Source: Acidimicrobiia bacterium
GTDB lineage: Bacteria; Actinomycetota; Acidimicrobiia; Acidimicrobiales; Bin134
DNA: 64,000 nt
Reading direction: 5' to 3'
Assembly: GCA_022819825.1 (NCBI GenBank)
Contig: JAJEGM010000032.1
Span: 1 to 64,000, forward strand
Shown: piece by piece, positions 16,692 to 24,974 of the stretch
Numbering within the stretch: the stretch's first letter is position 1
Layout: every line of letters begins with the position of its first letter
Notes under the pieces: generated by a model
Told to the model about the DNA's origin: nothing
Database searches by the model: none
Seen by the model: the letters and a program-made list of their open reading frames with translations, nothing else
Position numbers and translations under genes: made by a program

Positions 16692-17754
16692 AGAGCCACC
16701 CAGGATAGTTCCACCCACCGAAAACCGGGGGCCGTCTTGGTGGCGGCGTAACTTGGCCTGGCTGGTTCCCGTGGCCGTGCTGATTTTCTTGCTGGTGGTC
16801 ACTTCGGTTGTGTTCACCTTCTGGCGCACCGATCAGGTAGCGGTTCGGCCCGGCTCGGTGGAAGATGTGCCATCGCGGGTCACCGTTACGGGGGCTGAGG
16901 TTTATCCTCCGGAAAGCGAGATCGCCCTGGTGACCGTGAAGGTCAGCCAGCGTTTGAACATCTGGCAGCGAATCGGCGCCGAATTCGAGTCGGGGGTCGA
17001 CATCGAGCCCGAACGGACGTTCACCGGCGGTGGCACCCGCGACGAGTTGCGCCGACTCAACGAGCTGCGAATGGAGACTTCCCAGCACACCGCCGTCGTG
17101 GTGGCGCTGGAGCATTTGGGCTATGAGATCCCCCGTCATGCCTCTGGAGTCATCGTGGCCGATGCGATGAGCGGGACACCCGCCGCGGAAGTGTTGGAGA
17201 GGGGCGACGTGATCGTGGGTATCGAAGGTGTGCCCGCGTCCGACTTGGATGACTTGGCCGAGGTCTTGGCCTTGCGGAGCGCGGGCCAGACGGTGGTATT
17301 GGACGTGGAGAGAGCCGACAGCGGGGAGGTGGAAGCGGTGGCGGTCGAGCTCATCGAGTCTTCCGATGAGCCGGGGCGGGCGCTGATCGGCGTGGGGGCG
17401 CGCGAGAGGGTGGATATCGGGGATCTTCCGGTGCAGGTCGAAATCGACAGCGGCAAGATCGGAGGGCCGTCAGCCGGATTGGCCCTCACCCTCGGCATCA
17501 TCGACCTGTTGACTCCCGGGGAGCTGATGGGGGGCCAGCGGGTGGCTACTACTGGAACGATCACGTTCGACGGCTCGGTGGGGGCCATCGGCGAGGTTGA
17601 TCAGAAGGCCATCGCCGCGGAAAGAGCCGGAGTAGACCTGCTGCTGGTGCCCGTTTTGAATCTGAGCGATGCCCTCGACCATGTCAGCGGCGACATGCAG
17701 GTGGTGGGTGTGGAGACTTTGCAGGAGGCATTGGACGCATTGGCCGGCAACTAA
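16672..17754 (+). CDS. Membrane-anchored Lon-like PDZ serine protease (YlbL-type)
   Basis: This 360-residue protein has an N-terminal membrane anchor (about residues 28-50), an extracytoplasmic PDZ domain (about 135-215) and a C-terminal S16 Lon-type peptidase domain. The catalytic Ser-Lys dyad is visible as S267 (G-G-P-S-A-G-L) and K312 (D-Q-K-A-I-A-A-E). This is the YlbL/SdrC-type layout common in Gram-positives. GGAGAGG lies about 9 bases before the ATG at 16672, preferred to GTG 16639. It is divergent from and overlapping with the small membrane protein, and followed closely by a DivIVA-like gene. Confidence 0.9.
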   Translation: MRDQSTTEPPRIVPPTENRGPSWWRRNLAWLVPVAVLIFLLVVTSVVFTFWRTDQVAVRPGSVEDVPSRVTVTGAEVYPPESEIALVTVKVSQRLNIWQRIGAEFESGVDIEPERTFTGGGTRDELRRLNELRMETSQHTAVVVALEHLGYEIPRHASGVIVADAMSGTPAAEVLERGDVIVGIEGVPASDLDDLAEVLALRSAGQTVVLDVERADSGEVEAVAVELIESSDEPGRALIGVGARERVDIGDLPVQVEIDSGKIGGPSAGLALTLGIIDLLTPGELMGGQRVATTGTITFDGSVGAIGEVDQKAIAAERAGVDLLLVPVLNLSDALDHVSGDMQVVGVETLQEALDALAGN

Positions 17755-17757
17755 GAT
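17752..17757 (+). promoter_or_regulatory. Leaderless -10 element for the DivIVA-like gene
   Basis: TAAGAT ends 6 bases before the ATG at 17764. Its TAA is also the stop codon of the upstream protease gene, so promoter and stop codon share bases. Confidence 0.5.
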
Positions 17758-17763
17758 TTGGCG

Positions 17764-18828
17764 ATGGCCGAGCGCCCATCTTCTGAAACTCCCTTTGAGC
17801 GGATGGACCCTGCCCAAGTATCCGGCCAGAGTTTTGCCATTACTCGCAAAGGCTTCGACCAAATGCAGGTTCAGGCCTATTTGGTGTCGGTGAGCAATCA
17901 GGTCAAAGCAGGCCAGCAGCAAATTCGAGACCTTCGAGAGCAGGTGGCCCAGGCCGAAGGGCAGTCGGAGCCGGATTCTGAGTTCAGTTCGCAGGGGGTC
18001 AAGCTGCTCGACAGCGGTGTGGAGGCGTCTCGTCGGCAAGCCCAGACGGAAGCCGACGAAATGGCGGCCCGGGCCCGCCGGTTGGCTGAAGAGCTCCAGA
18101 CGACGTTCGAGGAGTTGCGTTCGCACCAGGACTTCTCCGGAGCCGACGAGCTGGCAGAACTGCTGGAGCAGGCGTACGAGCAGGCTCAGGCGGTGGCAGG
18201 CTTGCTCCAGGAGGCTCGAGATCAGGCCGAGGCCGAGGTAGAGCACGGTCGGGCCCAAGGTCGGGAGATAGTGGAGCAGGCCAAAGCCCTCCGCCTCACC
18301 GTGCTGCGGGACATGGCCCGGCGTCGCCAGGGTGCCCGGGCTCAGGTGGAGCGGCTTCGAGCCGGGCGCGACAAGCTCATCTCAATGCTGAGCGATGCCC
18401 GGAGTTCCATCGACCAGTCGATGGAAACGGCCAGGCTCTCGCTGGCCGAGGCCAAAGTGCTGGCCGATGCCGCCGCTCGCCGGATTGAAGACGAGGCTGA
18501 GCCCACCGACCTGGCCCTGTTGTCGGAGCTGGACGATGCCGAGGACGTGGGGATGATCCCCGAACCCGCGGTCGTTCCCGATATTTCCGAAGGCGATTCC
18601 CCTCCCGATGTTCCCGAAACCGATTCCGCTTCCGAGATCCACGAGGGCGTGACGCTGCTGCCTCCCTTGGAGCCCGATCCGGTGGAGGCTGCGGCCGATC
18701 ATCCCGCGGTGGCCAGTGCTGACGACAGCCGCGATGTGGACGCTATCTTCGCCCGTCTTCGATCCCAGGGGGATCAGCAACGAGAAGACGGACGGGACGC
18801 TGCCGAATCCTCGGTCGGCAAGGACTAA
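17764..18828 (+). CDS. DivIVA-domain coiled-coil protein
   Basis: This 354-residue protein starts with a DivIVA/Wag31-like segment (F-A-I-T-R-K-G-F-D-Q-M-Q-V-Q-A-Y-L near residues 22-38). Long coiled coils rich in Ala, Gln, Glu and Arg follow to about residue 240, then an acidic Pro/Asp-rich tail. Such proteins gather at curved membranes and organise cell poles or division sites. There is no membrane helix. It is much longer at the C-terminus than a minimal DivIVA. The ATG lies 6 bases after TAAGAT. Together with mreB nearby it suggests a loose cell-shape neighbourhood. Confidence 0.8.
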   Translation: MAERPSSETPFERMDPAQVSGQSFAITRKGFDQMQVQAYLVSVSNQVKAGQQQIRDLREQVAQAEGQSEPDSEFSSQGVKLLDSGVEASRRQAQTEADEMAARARRLAEELQTTFEELRSHQDFSGADELAELLEQAYEQAQAVAGLLQEARDQAEAEVEHGRAQGREIVEQAKALRLTVLRDMARRRQGARAQVERLRAGRDKLISMLSDARSSIDQSMETARLSLAEAKVLADAAARRIEDEAEPTDLALLSELDDAEDVGMIPEPAVVPDISEGDSPPDVPETDSASEIHEGVTLLPPLEPDPVEAAADHPAVASADDSRDVDAIFARLRSQGDQQREDGRDAAESSVGKD

Positions 18829-18840
18829 CCTCCAATCGGT

Positions 18841-21840
18841 ATGCGAAATCCCCGAGATGTGTTCAGGCCGCGCCCGCCATCTCGCCCGCGCTTCTCGCGC
18901 CGGTCCAAGATCATCGCCGGACTCATCTTGGTGGTATTGCTGGCCGCCATCTTGTCGTTGCGGGGCACGGCCCGCATGTGGACCGACTACCTGTGGTTCG
19001 ACTCTCTCGGTCACGGGGATGTCTGGACCGAGATTCTGGTCTACAAGATCGTCTTGTCGGTCATCTTCATCGCCGCCTTCTTCCTCCTCATGTACTCCAA
19101 CCTGGCCATTGCCGACCGGTTGGCGCCCCAAACCCGCCCGCCGGGCCCTGAAGAGGAGTTGATACGCCACTATCACGACGCGGTTGGCCATCGCCGGCGG
19201 CTGGTAAGCGTGGTGATTGCCATCTTGTTCGCCCTTATTGTGGGCGGCGGCACCGGGGGAGAGTGGCAGAAGGCCATGCTGTTCTTCAACAGCGTGGACT
19301 TCGGCATCGATGATCCTCAGTTCGACCGTGACATCGGCTTCTACGTCTTCCAACTGCCGTTCATCCAGTTCCTAATCAGCTGGTTCTTCCGAGCCCTCAT
19401 CATCGTGGCCGTTATCACCGCCATCGCCCATTACGTGAACGGCGGCATCCGGGTGCAGACCACCGGGCAGCGGGTGACTCCCCAGGTGAAGGTCCACCTG
19501 TCGGTTCTCTTGGCCCTGATCGCCCTGGTTCGGGCCGTGGGCTACTACTACGACCGGTTCGGCCTCAACTTCTCCTCTCGGGGACCGGTGGACGGTGCCA
19601 CCTTCACCGACATCAACGCCCAGTTGCCCGCCATCAACCTGCTGCTGCTGATCTCGGTGCTGTCCGCCGTTTTGCTGGTGATCAACATCTGGCAGCGGGG
19701 TTGGGTGCTGCCGGTGACCGCGGTGGGCCTGTGGATGGTGGTGGCTATCGTCATGGGCGCGATCTATCCCGCCATCATCCAGCGATTCCAGGTTGAGCCG
19801 GAGGAGTCCAAGAGAGAGGCGCAATACATCTCTCGCAACATTGAGGCCACCCGCCACGCCTTGGGATTCGACAAAGTTCCCGGTGACGAGAACACCAAGG
19901 ACAACGTCGACACCCGCGAGTTTCGTTTCGACACCACGATCACCGCCGAGGAGCTGGCGGCCAGTCCCAGTGTGCGCAATATTCGGCTTCTGGATCCCGA
20001 TGTGGTGCCCAACGCCTTCCAAGTGGAGCAATCCGAGCGCACGTTTTATTCCTTCAACGGCGAAGTCGATGTGGACCGGTATGTGATCGACGACCAGATA
20101 ACCGAGGTGGTGATCGGCGCCCGCCAGCTCAACGTGGCCGACATCCCCCAGCAGTCGTGGGAGGGTCGTCACGTCCAGTACACCCATGGGTACGGCGTGG
20201 CGGTGGCGCCGGTTAACTCGGTTACCACCCAGGGTTCTCCCGATTTTGTGGTTGGCAACGTCCCGGTGGAGGCCAGCGCCGACCTCGAGCTGGCCCGGCC
20301 CCAGCTCTACATAGGCGAGAACCTCACCGGCTACGCCATCGTCGGGGCCTCGATTTCCGAGGTGGACTACACCCAGGACAACGAGACCGTTACCTTCGAA
20401 TACGACGGTGAGGACGGTGTGGGCATCGGGAGCTTCTTCCGCCAAGCGGCATTCGCCCTGCGCTTCGGCGACATCAACCCGCTGATCTCCGGTTTCGTTC
20501 AGGACGATTCTCGGATCATCTTCAATCGGGATCTGCGCCTCCGAGTGCAGAACCTGGCCCCGTTCTTGGAGTTGGACGCCGATCCCTATCCGGTGGTCTC
20601 CGACGGGCGGGTGTTCTACATCGTGGACGCCTACACCACCAGCGACCGGTATCCCTACGGCCAGCGACCGGACGTGAGCGACCTGTCGGCGGACAGCGGG
20701 CTGCGCAAGCGGTTCAACTATGTGCGCAACTCCGTCAAGGTGGTGGTGGACGCCTTCGACGGCACCACCACCTTCTACGTGATCGACCCTGACGATCCCA
20801 TAATCCAGGCTTGGAGGAAGATTTTCCCCGGGCTGTTCCAAGACTTCGACCAGATGCCCGCCGACCTTCAGGACCACCTGCGCTACCCCGAGGACCTGTT
20901 CCGGGTGCAGACCTCCATGTGGGCCCGCTATTTCATCGACGAAGACGAGCCCGAGACCTTCTACGCCAATTCGGTGACGTGGGCCGTGGCCCAGGATCCA
21001 GGCACCCGGATCACCGCCCGGACGTTCTTGGACGAGGTGACTGAGGCCATCGCCGCCGAGGAGACGGCCACGGCAACGGCCAGCCGTCAGCTCGAGCGGA
21101 GAATCCGGCCGTTCTACCAACTCCTCCAGCTTCCCGAAGAAGACGATGTGGACTTCGTGATCTTCCGGACCTTTGTCCCCATATCCGGGGCAGGTGACGA
21201 AGAAGACGAGCGCAAGGAGTTGACCGCGTTCATGGTCGCCAAGAGCGACTTCGACGCCAACGAGGACGAAAACGAGTACGGCCAATTGGTGGTGTACACC
21301 GTGCCGGGCACGAGCATTCCCGGGCCTAGCATTGTGGACGCCAAAATCCAGGCCGACACGGAGATAGCCGACGCCTTCACCCAGTTGAATCAGCAGGGCT
21401 CGACCGTGCTCCAGGGGAACCTGCTGATGATCCCGGTGGGCGACTCGCTGCTGTTTGTGCGCCCCGTGTATGTGCAGGCCACCGGCGAGACCGAGTTGCC
21501 CCAGGTGAAGCAGGTGATCGCCGGGATCGGCAACGACGACGACTTCGTGCTTCGCATCCGCCCCACATTGGACGAGGCCCTGGCTGCTCTCTCTGATCCC
21601 GACGGGTTCTCGGTGCTCCCCGCTCAGCCGGCGACTCTAGAACCGGGCGACGCGCAGCCCGCACCCACCGCCGCGCCGTCGCCTTCGAACGCAGAGCCCA
21701 TCGACGCAGACACCCGTCGAGCCCTGACCGAGCTCGTCTCCGAGTTGCGGACAACCCAAGACTCCATTGACGAGGACCGCCGCCGCCTCGACGGTCTCAT
21801 CGAGGAGTTGGAGTCTTTGCTGGACTCCTCCGGCGGCTGA
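18841..21840 (+). CDS. UPF0182 family membrane protein
   Basis: This 999-residue protein has about seven membrane helices in the first 310 residues (for example I-I-A-G-L-I-L-V-V-L-L-A-A-I near residue 22) and a long extracytoplasmic region (about 320-900) with the family's typical wording: F-Q-V-E-P-E-E near 320, Y-I-S-R-N-I-E-A-T-R, and S-V-K-V-V-V-D-A-F-D-G near 635. The tail is Pro/Ala-rich with a predicted coiled coil. UPF0182 proteins are widespread in actinobacteria but their function is unknown. It follows the DivIVA-like gene by 12 bases. Confidence 0.92.
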   Translation: MRNPRDVFRPRPPSRPRFSRRSKIIAGLILVVLLAAILSLRGTARMWTDYLWFDSLGHGDVWTEILVYKIVLSVIFIAAFFLLMYSNLAIADRLAPQTRPPGPEEELIRHYHDAVGHRRRLVSVVIAILFALIVGGGTGGEWQKAMLFFNSVDFGIDDPQFDRDIGFYVFQLPFIQFLISWFFRALIIVAVITAIAHYVNGGIRVQTTGQRVTPQVKVHLSVLLALIALVRAVGYYYDRFGLNFSSRGPVDGATFTDINAQLPAINLLLLISVLSAVLLVINIWQRGWVLPVTAVGLWMVVAIVMGAIYPAIIQRFQVEPEESKREAQYISRNIEATRHALGFDKVPGDENTKDNVDTREFRFDTTITAEELAASPSVRNIRLLDPDVVPNAFQVEQSERTFYSFNGEVDVDRYVIDDQITEVVIGARQLNVADIPQQSWEGRHVQYTHGYGVAVAPVNSVTTQGSPDFVVGNVPVEASADLELARPQLYIGENLTGYAIVGASISEVDYTQDNETVTFEYDGEDGVGIGSFFRQAAFALRFGDINPLISGFVQDDSRIIFNRDLRLRVQNLAPFLELDADPYPVVSDGRVFYIVDAYTTSDRYPYGQRPDVSDLSADSGLRKRFNYVRNSVKVVVDAFDGTTTFYVIDPDDPIIQAWRKIFPGLFQDFDQMPADLQDHLRYPEDLFRVQTSMWARYFIDEDEPETFYANSVTWAVAQDPGTRITARTFLDEVTEAIAAEETATATASRQLERRIRPFYQLLQLPEEDDVDFVIFRTFVPISGAGDEEDERKELTAFMVAKSDFDANEDENEYGQLVVYTVPGTSIPGPSIVDAKIQADTEIADAFTQLNQQGSTVLQGNLLMIPVGDSLLFVRPVYVQATGETELPQVKQVIAGIGNDDDFVLRIRPTLDEALAALSDPDGFSVLPAQPATLEPGDAQPAPTAAPSPSNAEPIDADTRRALTELVSELRTTQDSIDEDRRRLDGLIEELESLLDSSGG

Positions 21841-21854
21841 GCACCAAGAAGCGG

Positions 21855-22325
21855 CTATTCCACCAGGATGTTGTCGGGCCGGGGAGTGCCCTGGGCTTCG
21901 AGCATGAAGTAATAGCCCATCAGCACGGTTTGGCCATCGGTGATGCTCTCGATGTTGCCGTCAGCATCCATGTTGAGGTTGGCACCCCAGATGGCGAAGA
22001 ACACCTCGGTGGTCTCGGTGTTGTCGTCGGGGGTGTAGAGGGTGTGAACGGAGCCGGCCGGCTCATAGAGGAACGAGCCGGCCCGATTCAGAAAGTCGCT
22101 CTCCTTGTAGCCCCAGGCTCCGGCACTGGTGTAGGCAAACACTTGGCCGGTGTGCTTGTGGGTCTGCACCGAGAAGCCCGGTGGGAACTGGTTCTTGATA
22201 ACCCAGAGCCCCTCGCTCTCCTTGATTTGGAGCACCTTGAGGCCGATGCCGTCTTCGCCGAAGGCCCAGGGGAGGTCGTCTTCCCCGATGTGCTGGGCGG
22301 TGGGGGCAACCATCATGTCAAGCAT
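21855..22325 (-). CDS. Cupin protein, 2,4'-dihydroxyacetophenone dioxygenase-like
   Basis: This 156-residue single-domain cupin has metal-ligand candidates in the first motif (H-K-H-T-G-Q-V-F near residue 57) and the second (P-A-G-S-V-H-T-L near 89). The overall pattern resembles the 2,4'-dihydroxyacetophenone dioxygenase/ChrR-like cupin group, with G-L-W-V-I-K before the first motif. The substrate is not known. The ATG lies 6 bases after TAAGAT on the minus strand, so it has its own leaderless promoter after the ABC operon. It converges on UPF0182 with a 14-base gap. Confidence 0.75.
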   Translation of the reverse strand: MLDMMVAPTAQHIGEDDLPWAFGEDGIGLKVLQIKESEGLWVIKNQFPPGFSVQTHKHTGQVFAYTSAGAWGYKESDFLNRAGSFLYEPAGSVHTLYTPDDNTETTEVFFAIWGANLNMDADGNIESITDGQTVLMGYYFMLEAQGTPRPDNILVE

Positions 22326-22331
22326 GGGGGA

Positions 22332-22337
22332 ATCTTA
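22332..22337 (-). promoter_or_regulatory. Leaderless -10 element for the cupin gene
   Basis: On the minus strand TAAGAT ends 6 bases before the ATG at 22325. It lies in the 41-base gap after the ABC permease stop. Confidence 0.55.
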
Positions 22338-22366
22338 CGCCCCTGCCCCGTTACCCGCCCCAGCCC

Positions 22367-23065
22367 CTAGTCGATCTCGGTGCGGTTGAGGCGCCAGGAG
22401 GTGTAGAGGAGTCCGGCCACGCCGACAGCCAGCGGCACGATGTACGACGTCAGCGTGGAGCGGTCGGCCAGTCGCATGCTCACGTCGGTGGCGTCGGAGA
22501 GGATGCTCATGGGGTAGCTGCGAATGGAGAGGCGGGCGAACCAGTCGCCCAGCCGGGACATCAGCAGCTCCCAGATGGCGATGTAGCCCAGCCCGATAAG
22601 CAGGGATCGCTTGAACCGCAGACCTAAGGCCAAGAAGATCCCCGAGTAGGCGAATACTGCCAGCGCGGTGGCCACCGCAGTTGCCGCCACCAACTCGTCG
22701 ACCCCGGTGATAACCGCAGCCACGGTCATGACCACCACCAGGGTCGGCGCCACCACGGTCAACACTGCGGCCATGGCTGCGGTGGCGATCGAATGGCGGC
22801 TGACGGGGCGTAGCCACAGATACACCAGGGTGCGGTCTTCCACCAGATTGCCGAGCGCGGCTGAGCCCAGCGACAAGGCGATGAAGGCGGCGAAGATGTT
22901 GATACCGAAGTTGGCGATGGTCCGGGTGGCGACTTCCACCGTGTCGTCGGCTGCTCTGGCGGTAAAGGCCAGCAGAATTGCCACGCCGCTCAGCCCGGCC
23001 AATACCAGCAACCGGGCCGGGCTCAGCTGAGTGCGGAGGATAACCCGATACACCGCGAGGTTCAC
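22367..23065 (-). CDS. ABC-2 type permease
   Basis: This 232-residue membrane protein has about six helices, the first at residues 18-34 (L-V-L-A-G-L-S-G-V-A-I). The V-E-D-R-T-L-V-Y-L-W-L-R-P segment near residue 75 is typical of ABC-2 permeases, in the cytoplasmic loop that meets the ATPase. It is the last gene of the nine-gene ABC block, paired with the ATPase at 23108. Its GTG start overlaps the stop of a tiny ORF built from a tandem repeat (see 23063). The substrate is unknown; export is likely. Confidence 0.85.
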   Translation of the reverse strand: MNLAVYRVILRTQLSPARLLVLAGLSGVAILLAFTARAADDTVEVATRTIANFGINIFAAFIALSLGSAALGNLVEDRTLVYLWLRPVSRHSIATAAMAAVLTVVAPTLVVVMTVAAVITGVDELVAATAVATALAVFAYSGIFLALGLRFKRSLLIGLGYIAIWELLMSRLGDWFARLSIRSYPMSILSDATDVSMRLADRSTLTSYIVPLAVGVAGLLYTSWRLNRTEID

Positions 23066-23113
23066 TGTTTCTCCCGATGCGTTGTCACTGTGCCTCCAGA
23101 TGCGTTGTCACTG
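23063..23113 (-). repeat. 23-base tandem repeat carrying two micro-ORFs at an ABC gene junction
   Basis: Two 23-base units (23063-23085 and 23086-23108, 20 of 23 identical) plus the start of a third fill the gap between the ATPase and its permease. Read on the minus strand, each unit opens with GTGACAACGCAT and carries GGAGG or GGAGA just before the next GTGA. This makes two 8-codon ORFs, 23085-23111 (Met-TTHLEAQ) and 23062-23088 (Met-TTHREKQ). The ATPase stop overlaps the first GTG, the first stop overlaps the second GTG, and the second stop overlaps the permease GTG. Translation of either peptide is unproven. Confidence 0.65.
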
Positions 23114-24043
23114 GGTCACCAAATATCGGAAGACGCTTTCCAAGTCGTCGTCGAGCGGGCGCAACTCCCGCAGCGAGACGTTCCGGTCACGGGCCACAGG
23201 AGCTACCGCTCGGCGAAACGCAGCAGGGTCTGTGGTGTCCACCACCACCACGTCGGCGCCTTCCAAGCGGCATCCCGAGATGACGCCCCGGTCCAGCAGG
23301 GCAATGGCCAGCTCCCGGGGCCGATCGGTCCGGATGCTGATGCGCAGCGGCCGATCGTCCATCAGGTTGCGGATCTCGCGGAAGTCCCCCTCGGCGGCCA
23401 GCCGGCCTTGGGCCATCACCAGCACCCGGGAACCGAATCGCTCCACCTCGTCGAGCACATGGCTGGACACGATCACGCACTTGCCCTCCGACCCCAGCCG
23501 GTGGAAGAGCTCGATCATCTCCCGCCGCTGTCGGGGATCGAGCCCGGTGAGGGGCTCGTCGAGGGCAATCACCAGGGGATCGTGGACAATGGCCTGGGCC
23601 AGCTTGATGCGCTGGCGCATCCCCTTGGAGTAGGTGGAGAGACGGCGAGTGTCGTCGGGATCGAGTTCCACGGTCTGAATGGCCTGGCGGGCGGCCTCGC
23701 CAGGGCGCTGGAGGTGATGCAACTGGGCGGCCAGCTCTACGAACTCCCGGCCGCTCAGGTGATCGAGCAGCGATTCCTGCTGGGGGGCCATGCCGATGCG
23801 GCCCAGCACGGATACATCGGATCGGGGATCCTTGCCCAGCACGGTCACCGACCCATTGGAGGGCCTGGCCAGGCCGCACATCATCCGCAGCATGGTGGAC
23901 TTCCCCGCTCCGTTGGGCCCCAGCAGGGCAGTTACCCCGGCGCCGATGCTGAAGCTCACATCCGACACCGCCACCAGGTCTCCGAACCACTTGGACGCCC
24001 CAGCCGCCTGCACCATGGGCGGCGGTCCCGCTTGGGTGCTCAT
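23108..24043 (-). CDS. ABC transporter ATPase (export type)
   Basis: This 311-residue ATPase has Walker A G-P-N-G-A-G-K-S-T near residue 42, signature Y-S-K-G-M-R-Q-R, and Walker B L-V-I-A-L-D-E-P-L-T-G-L-D. The C-terminal region after the ABC domain (about 225-311) is typical of CcmA/NatA-type export ATPases. The ATG at 24043 overlaps the stop of the upstream permease (ATGA). The signature has Y-S-K-G instead of the usual L-S-G-G, as in NosF/CcmA-like ATPases. It partners the permease at 24040, at 22367, or both. Confidence 0.9.
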   Translation of the reverse strand: MSTQAGPPPMVQAAGASKWFGDLVAVSDVSFSIGAGVTALLGPNGAGKSTMLRMMCGLARPSNGSVTVLGKDPRSDVSVLGRIGMAPQQESLLDHLSGREFVELAAQLHHLQRPGEAARQAIQTVELDPDDTRRLSTYSKGMRQRIKLAQAIVHDPLVIALDEPLTGLDPRQRREMIELFHRLGSEGKCVIVSSHVLDEVERFGSRVLVMAQGRLAAEGDFREIRNLMDDRPLRISIRTDRPRELAIALLDRGVISGCRLEGADVVVVDTTDPAAFRRAVAPVARDRNVSLRELRPLDDDLESVFRYLVTQ

Positions 24044-24912
24044 CCGTTGACCTCGATTCGCTGGTAGCGCCATCGGGCAAACCATCCGAACACGACGATG
24101 AGCCCGAGGAAGGTAAGAAGAATCGGCAGAGTCTCCACATTTCTAATGGGGGGTCCGTCGGGATTGACCTCTCCGTAGATGCGGTAGACGGTCTCGATGG
24201 GCAGGGCGATCATGTTCAGCAATGCGAACGAGTCGCCCACCTCGGCACCTTCGGCAAGCCCATCGCCTACTGCGGCGGATACCAGCAGGCTGACGAAGAT
24301 GGCCACGCTGGCCAGCGTTCGGCGAGGGGAGAGACTGGAAATGGCCAGCGCCAGCGACCCCCAGAAGGCAGCCATGGCCAGGCCTGAGGCCAGCACCCGG
24401 CCGAATTCGATCAACCAGTCGATAGCGCCGTCGGGTCCACTGCCATCCAAAGTGAAGGCGATCAGCATCAGCAGAGTTGGCCCGATCGTCATGACGCCTA
24501 GCACGGCGATCACGGCAACAAACTTGGAGGCCAGGTAGGTGTCCCGGTTCAAGGGAGAGGCCAGATATAGCCCGAGCATGCCGCTGCGGCGGTCGGTGCA
24601 GAGGGCCTCGGGGGTCACAAAGGAGGTGAACAAGAACAGCACGAAGGAGATGGGCACGTAGTACCCGGCCGGATCCCCTAGATCTAAGTCGCTGCTCGCG
24701 GGAAGCAGGGCTGCAAGGCCGATGAACACGATGGCCGGCACGAAAGCAACCAGCAGGGCTATTGCCGGCATGACCTTCTGCCAGTTGGACCGCTTCAGGC
24801 CCAGCACCCGCTGCGCGGTGTGATAGCTCAAGACCACCATGGCGCGCCCTGGCCCATGACGGGGACCGTCGTAGGACAAGTTGCCTCGGTCGTGGATTTG
24901 TGCCTCGGTCAT
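24040..24912 (-). CDS. ABC-2 type permease
   Basis: This 290-residue permease has about six membrane helices, with the cytoplasmic segment T-D-R-R-S-G-M-L-G-L-Y-L-A-S-P-L near residue 105 that is typical of ABC-2 permeases of the NatB/NosY type. Its ATG overlaps the stop of a 17-codon ORF (ATGA), and its own stop overlaps the next ATPase start. Probably exports a substrate or modifies the membrane; the substrate is unknown. Confidence 0.87.
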   Translation of the reverse strand: MTEAQIHDRGNLSYDGPRHGPGRAMVVLSYHTAQRVLGLKRSNWQKVMPAIALLVAFVPAIVFIGLAALLPASSDLDLGDPAGYYVPISFVLFLFTSFVTPEALCTDRRSGMLGLYLASPLNRDTYLASKFVAVIAVLGVMTIGPTLLMLIAFTLDGSGPDGAIDWLIEFGRVLASGLAMAAFWGSLALAISSLSPRRTLASVAIFVSLLVSAAVGDGLAEGAEVGDSFALLNMIALPIETVYRIYGEVNPDGPPIRNVETLPILLTFLGLIVVFGWFARWRYQRIEVNG

Positions 24913-24974
24913 CGGGAGGCCTCGGCAAGAATCCGTTCGAAGGCAGCCCGGGCCTCAGTCATCGGGAGGCCTCG
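24902..24974 (-). repeat. Duplicated gene junction with a 17-codon micro-ORF
   Basis: A 23-base sequence is present at 24902-24924 and 24952-24974 (22 of 23 identical, 50 bases apart). Each copy spans the end of one frame (Glu-Ala-Ser-Arg-stop) and the start of the next (Met-Thr-Glu-Ala). Between them lies a complete small ORF, 24909-24962 on the minus strand, encoding MTEARAAFERILAEASR. It overlaps the ATPase stop at one end and the permease start at the other by ATGA. The ATPase ends in the same E-A-S-R and the permease begins M-T-E-A, so the ORF joins copies of both ends. Confidence 0.65.

Noticed and set aside
19372-21285. 637-codon minus-strand frame opposite UPF0182
   Set aside because: Antisense shadow; the sense gene has strong family wording throughout.
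23060-23067. GTTCACTG near the ABC permease start as a PHO-box half-site
   Set aside because: No second 11-base unit with GTTCA follows, and it lies inside the micro-ORF repeat and permease start.
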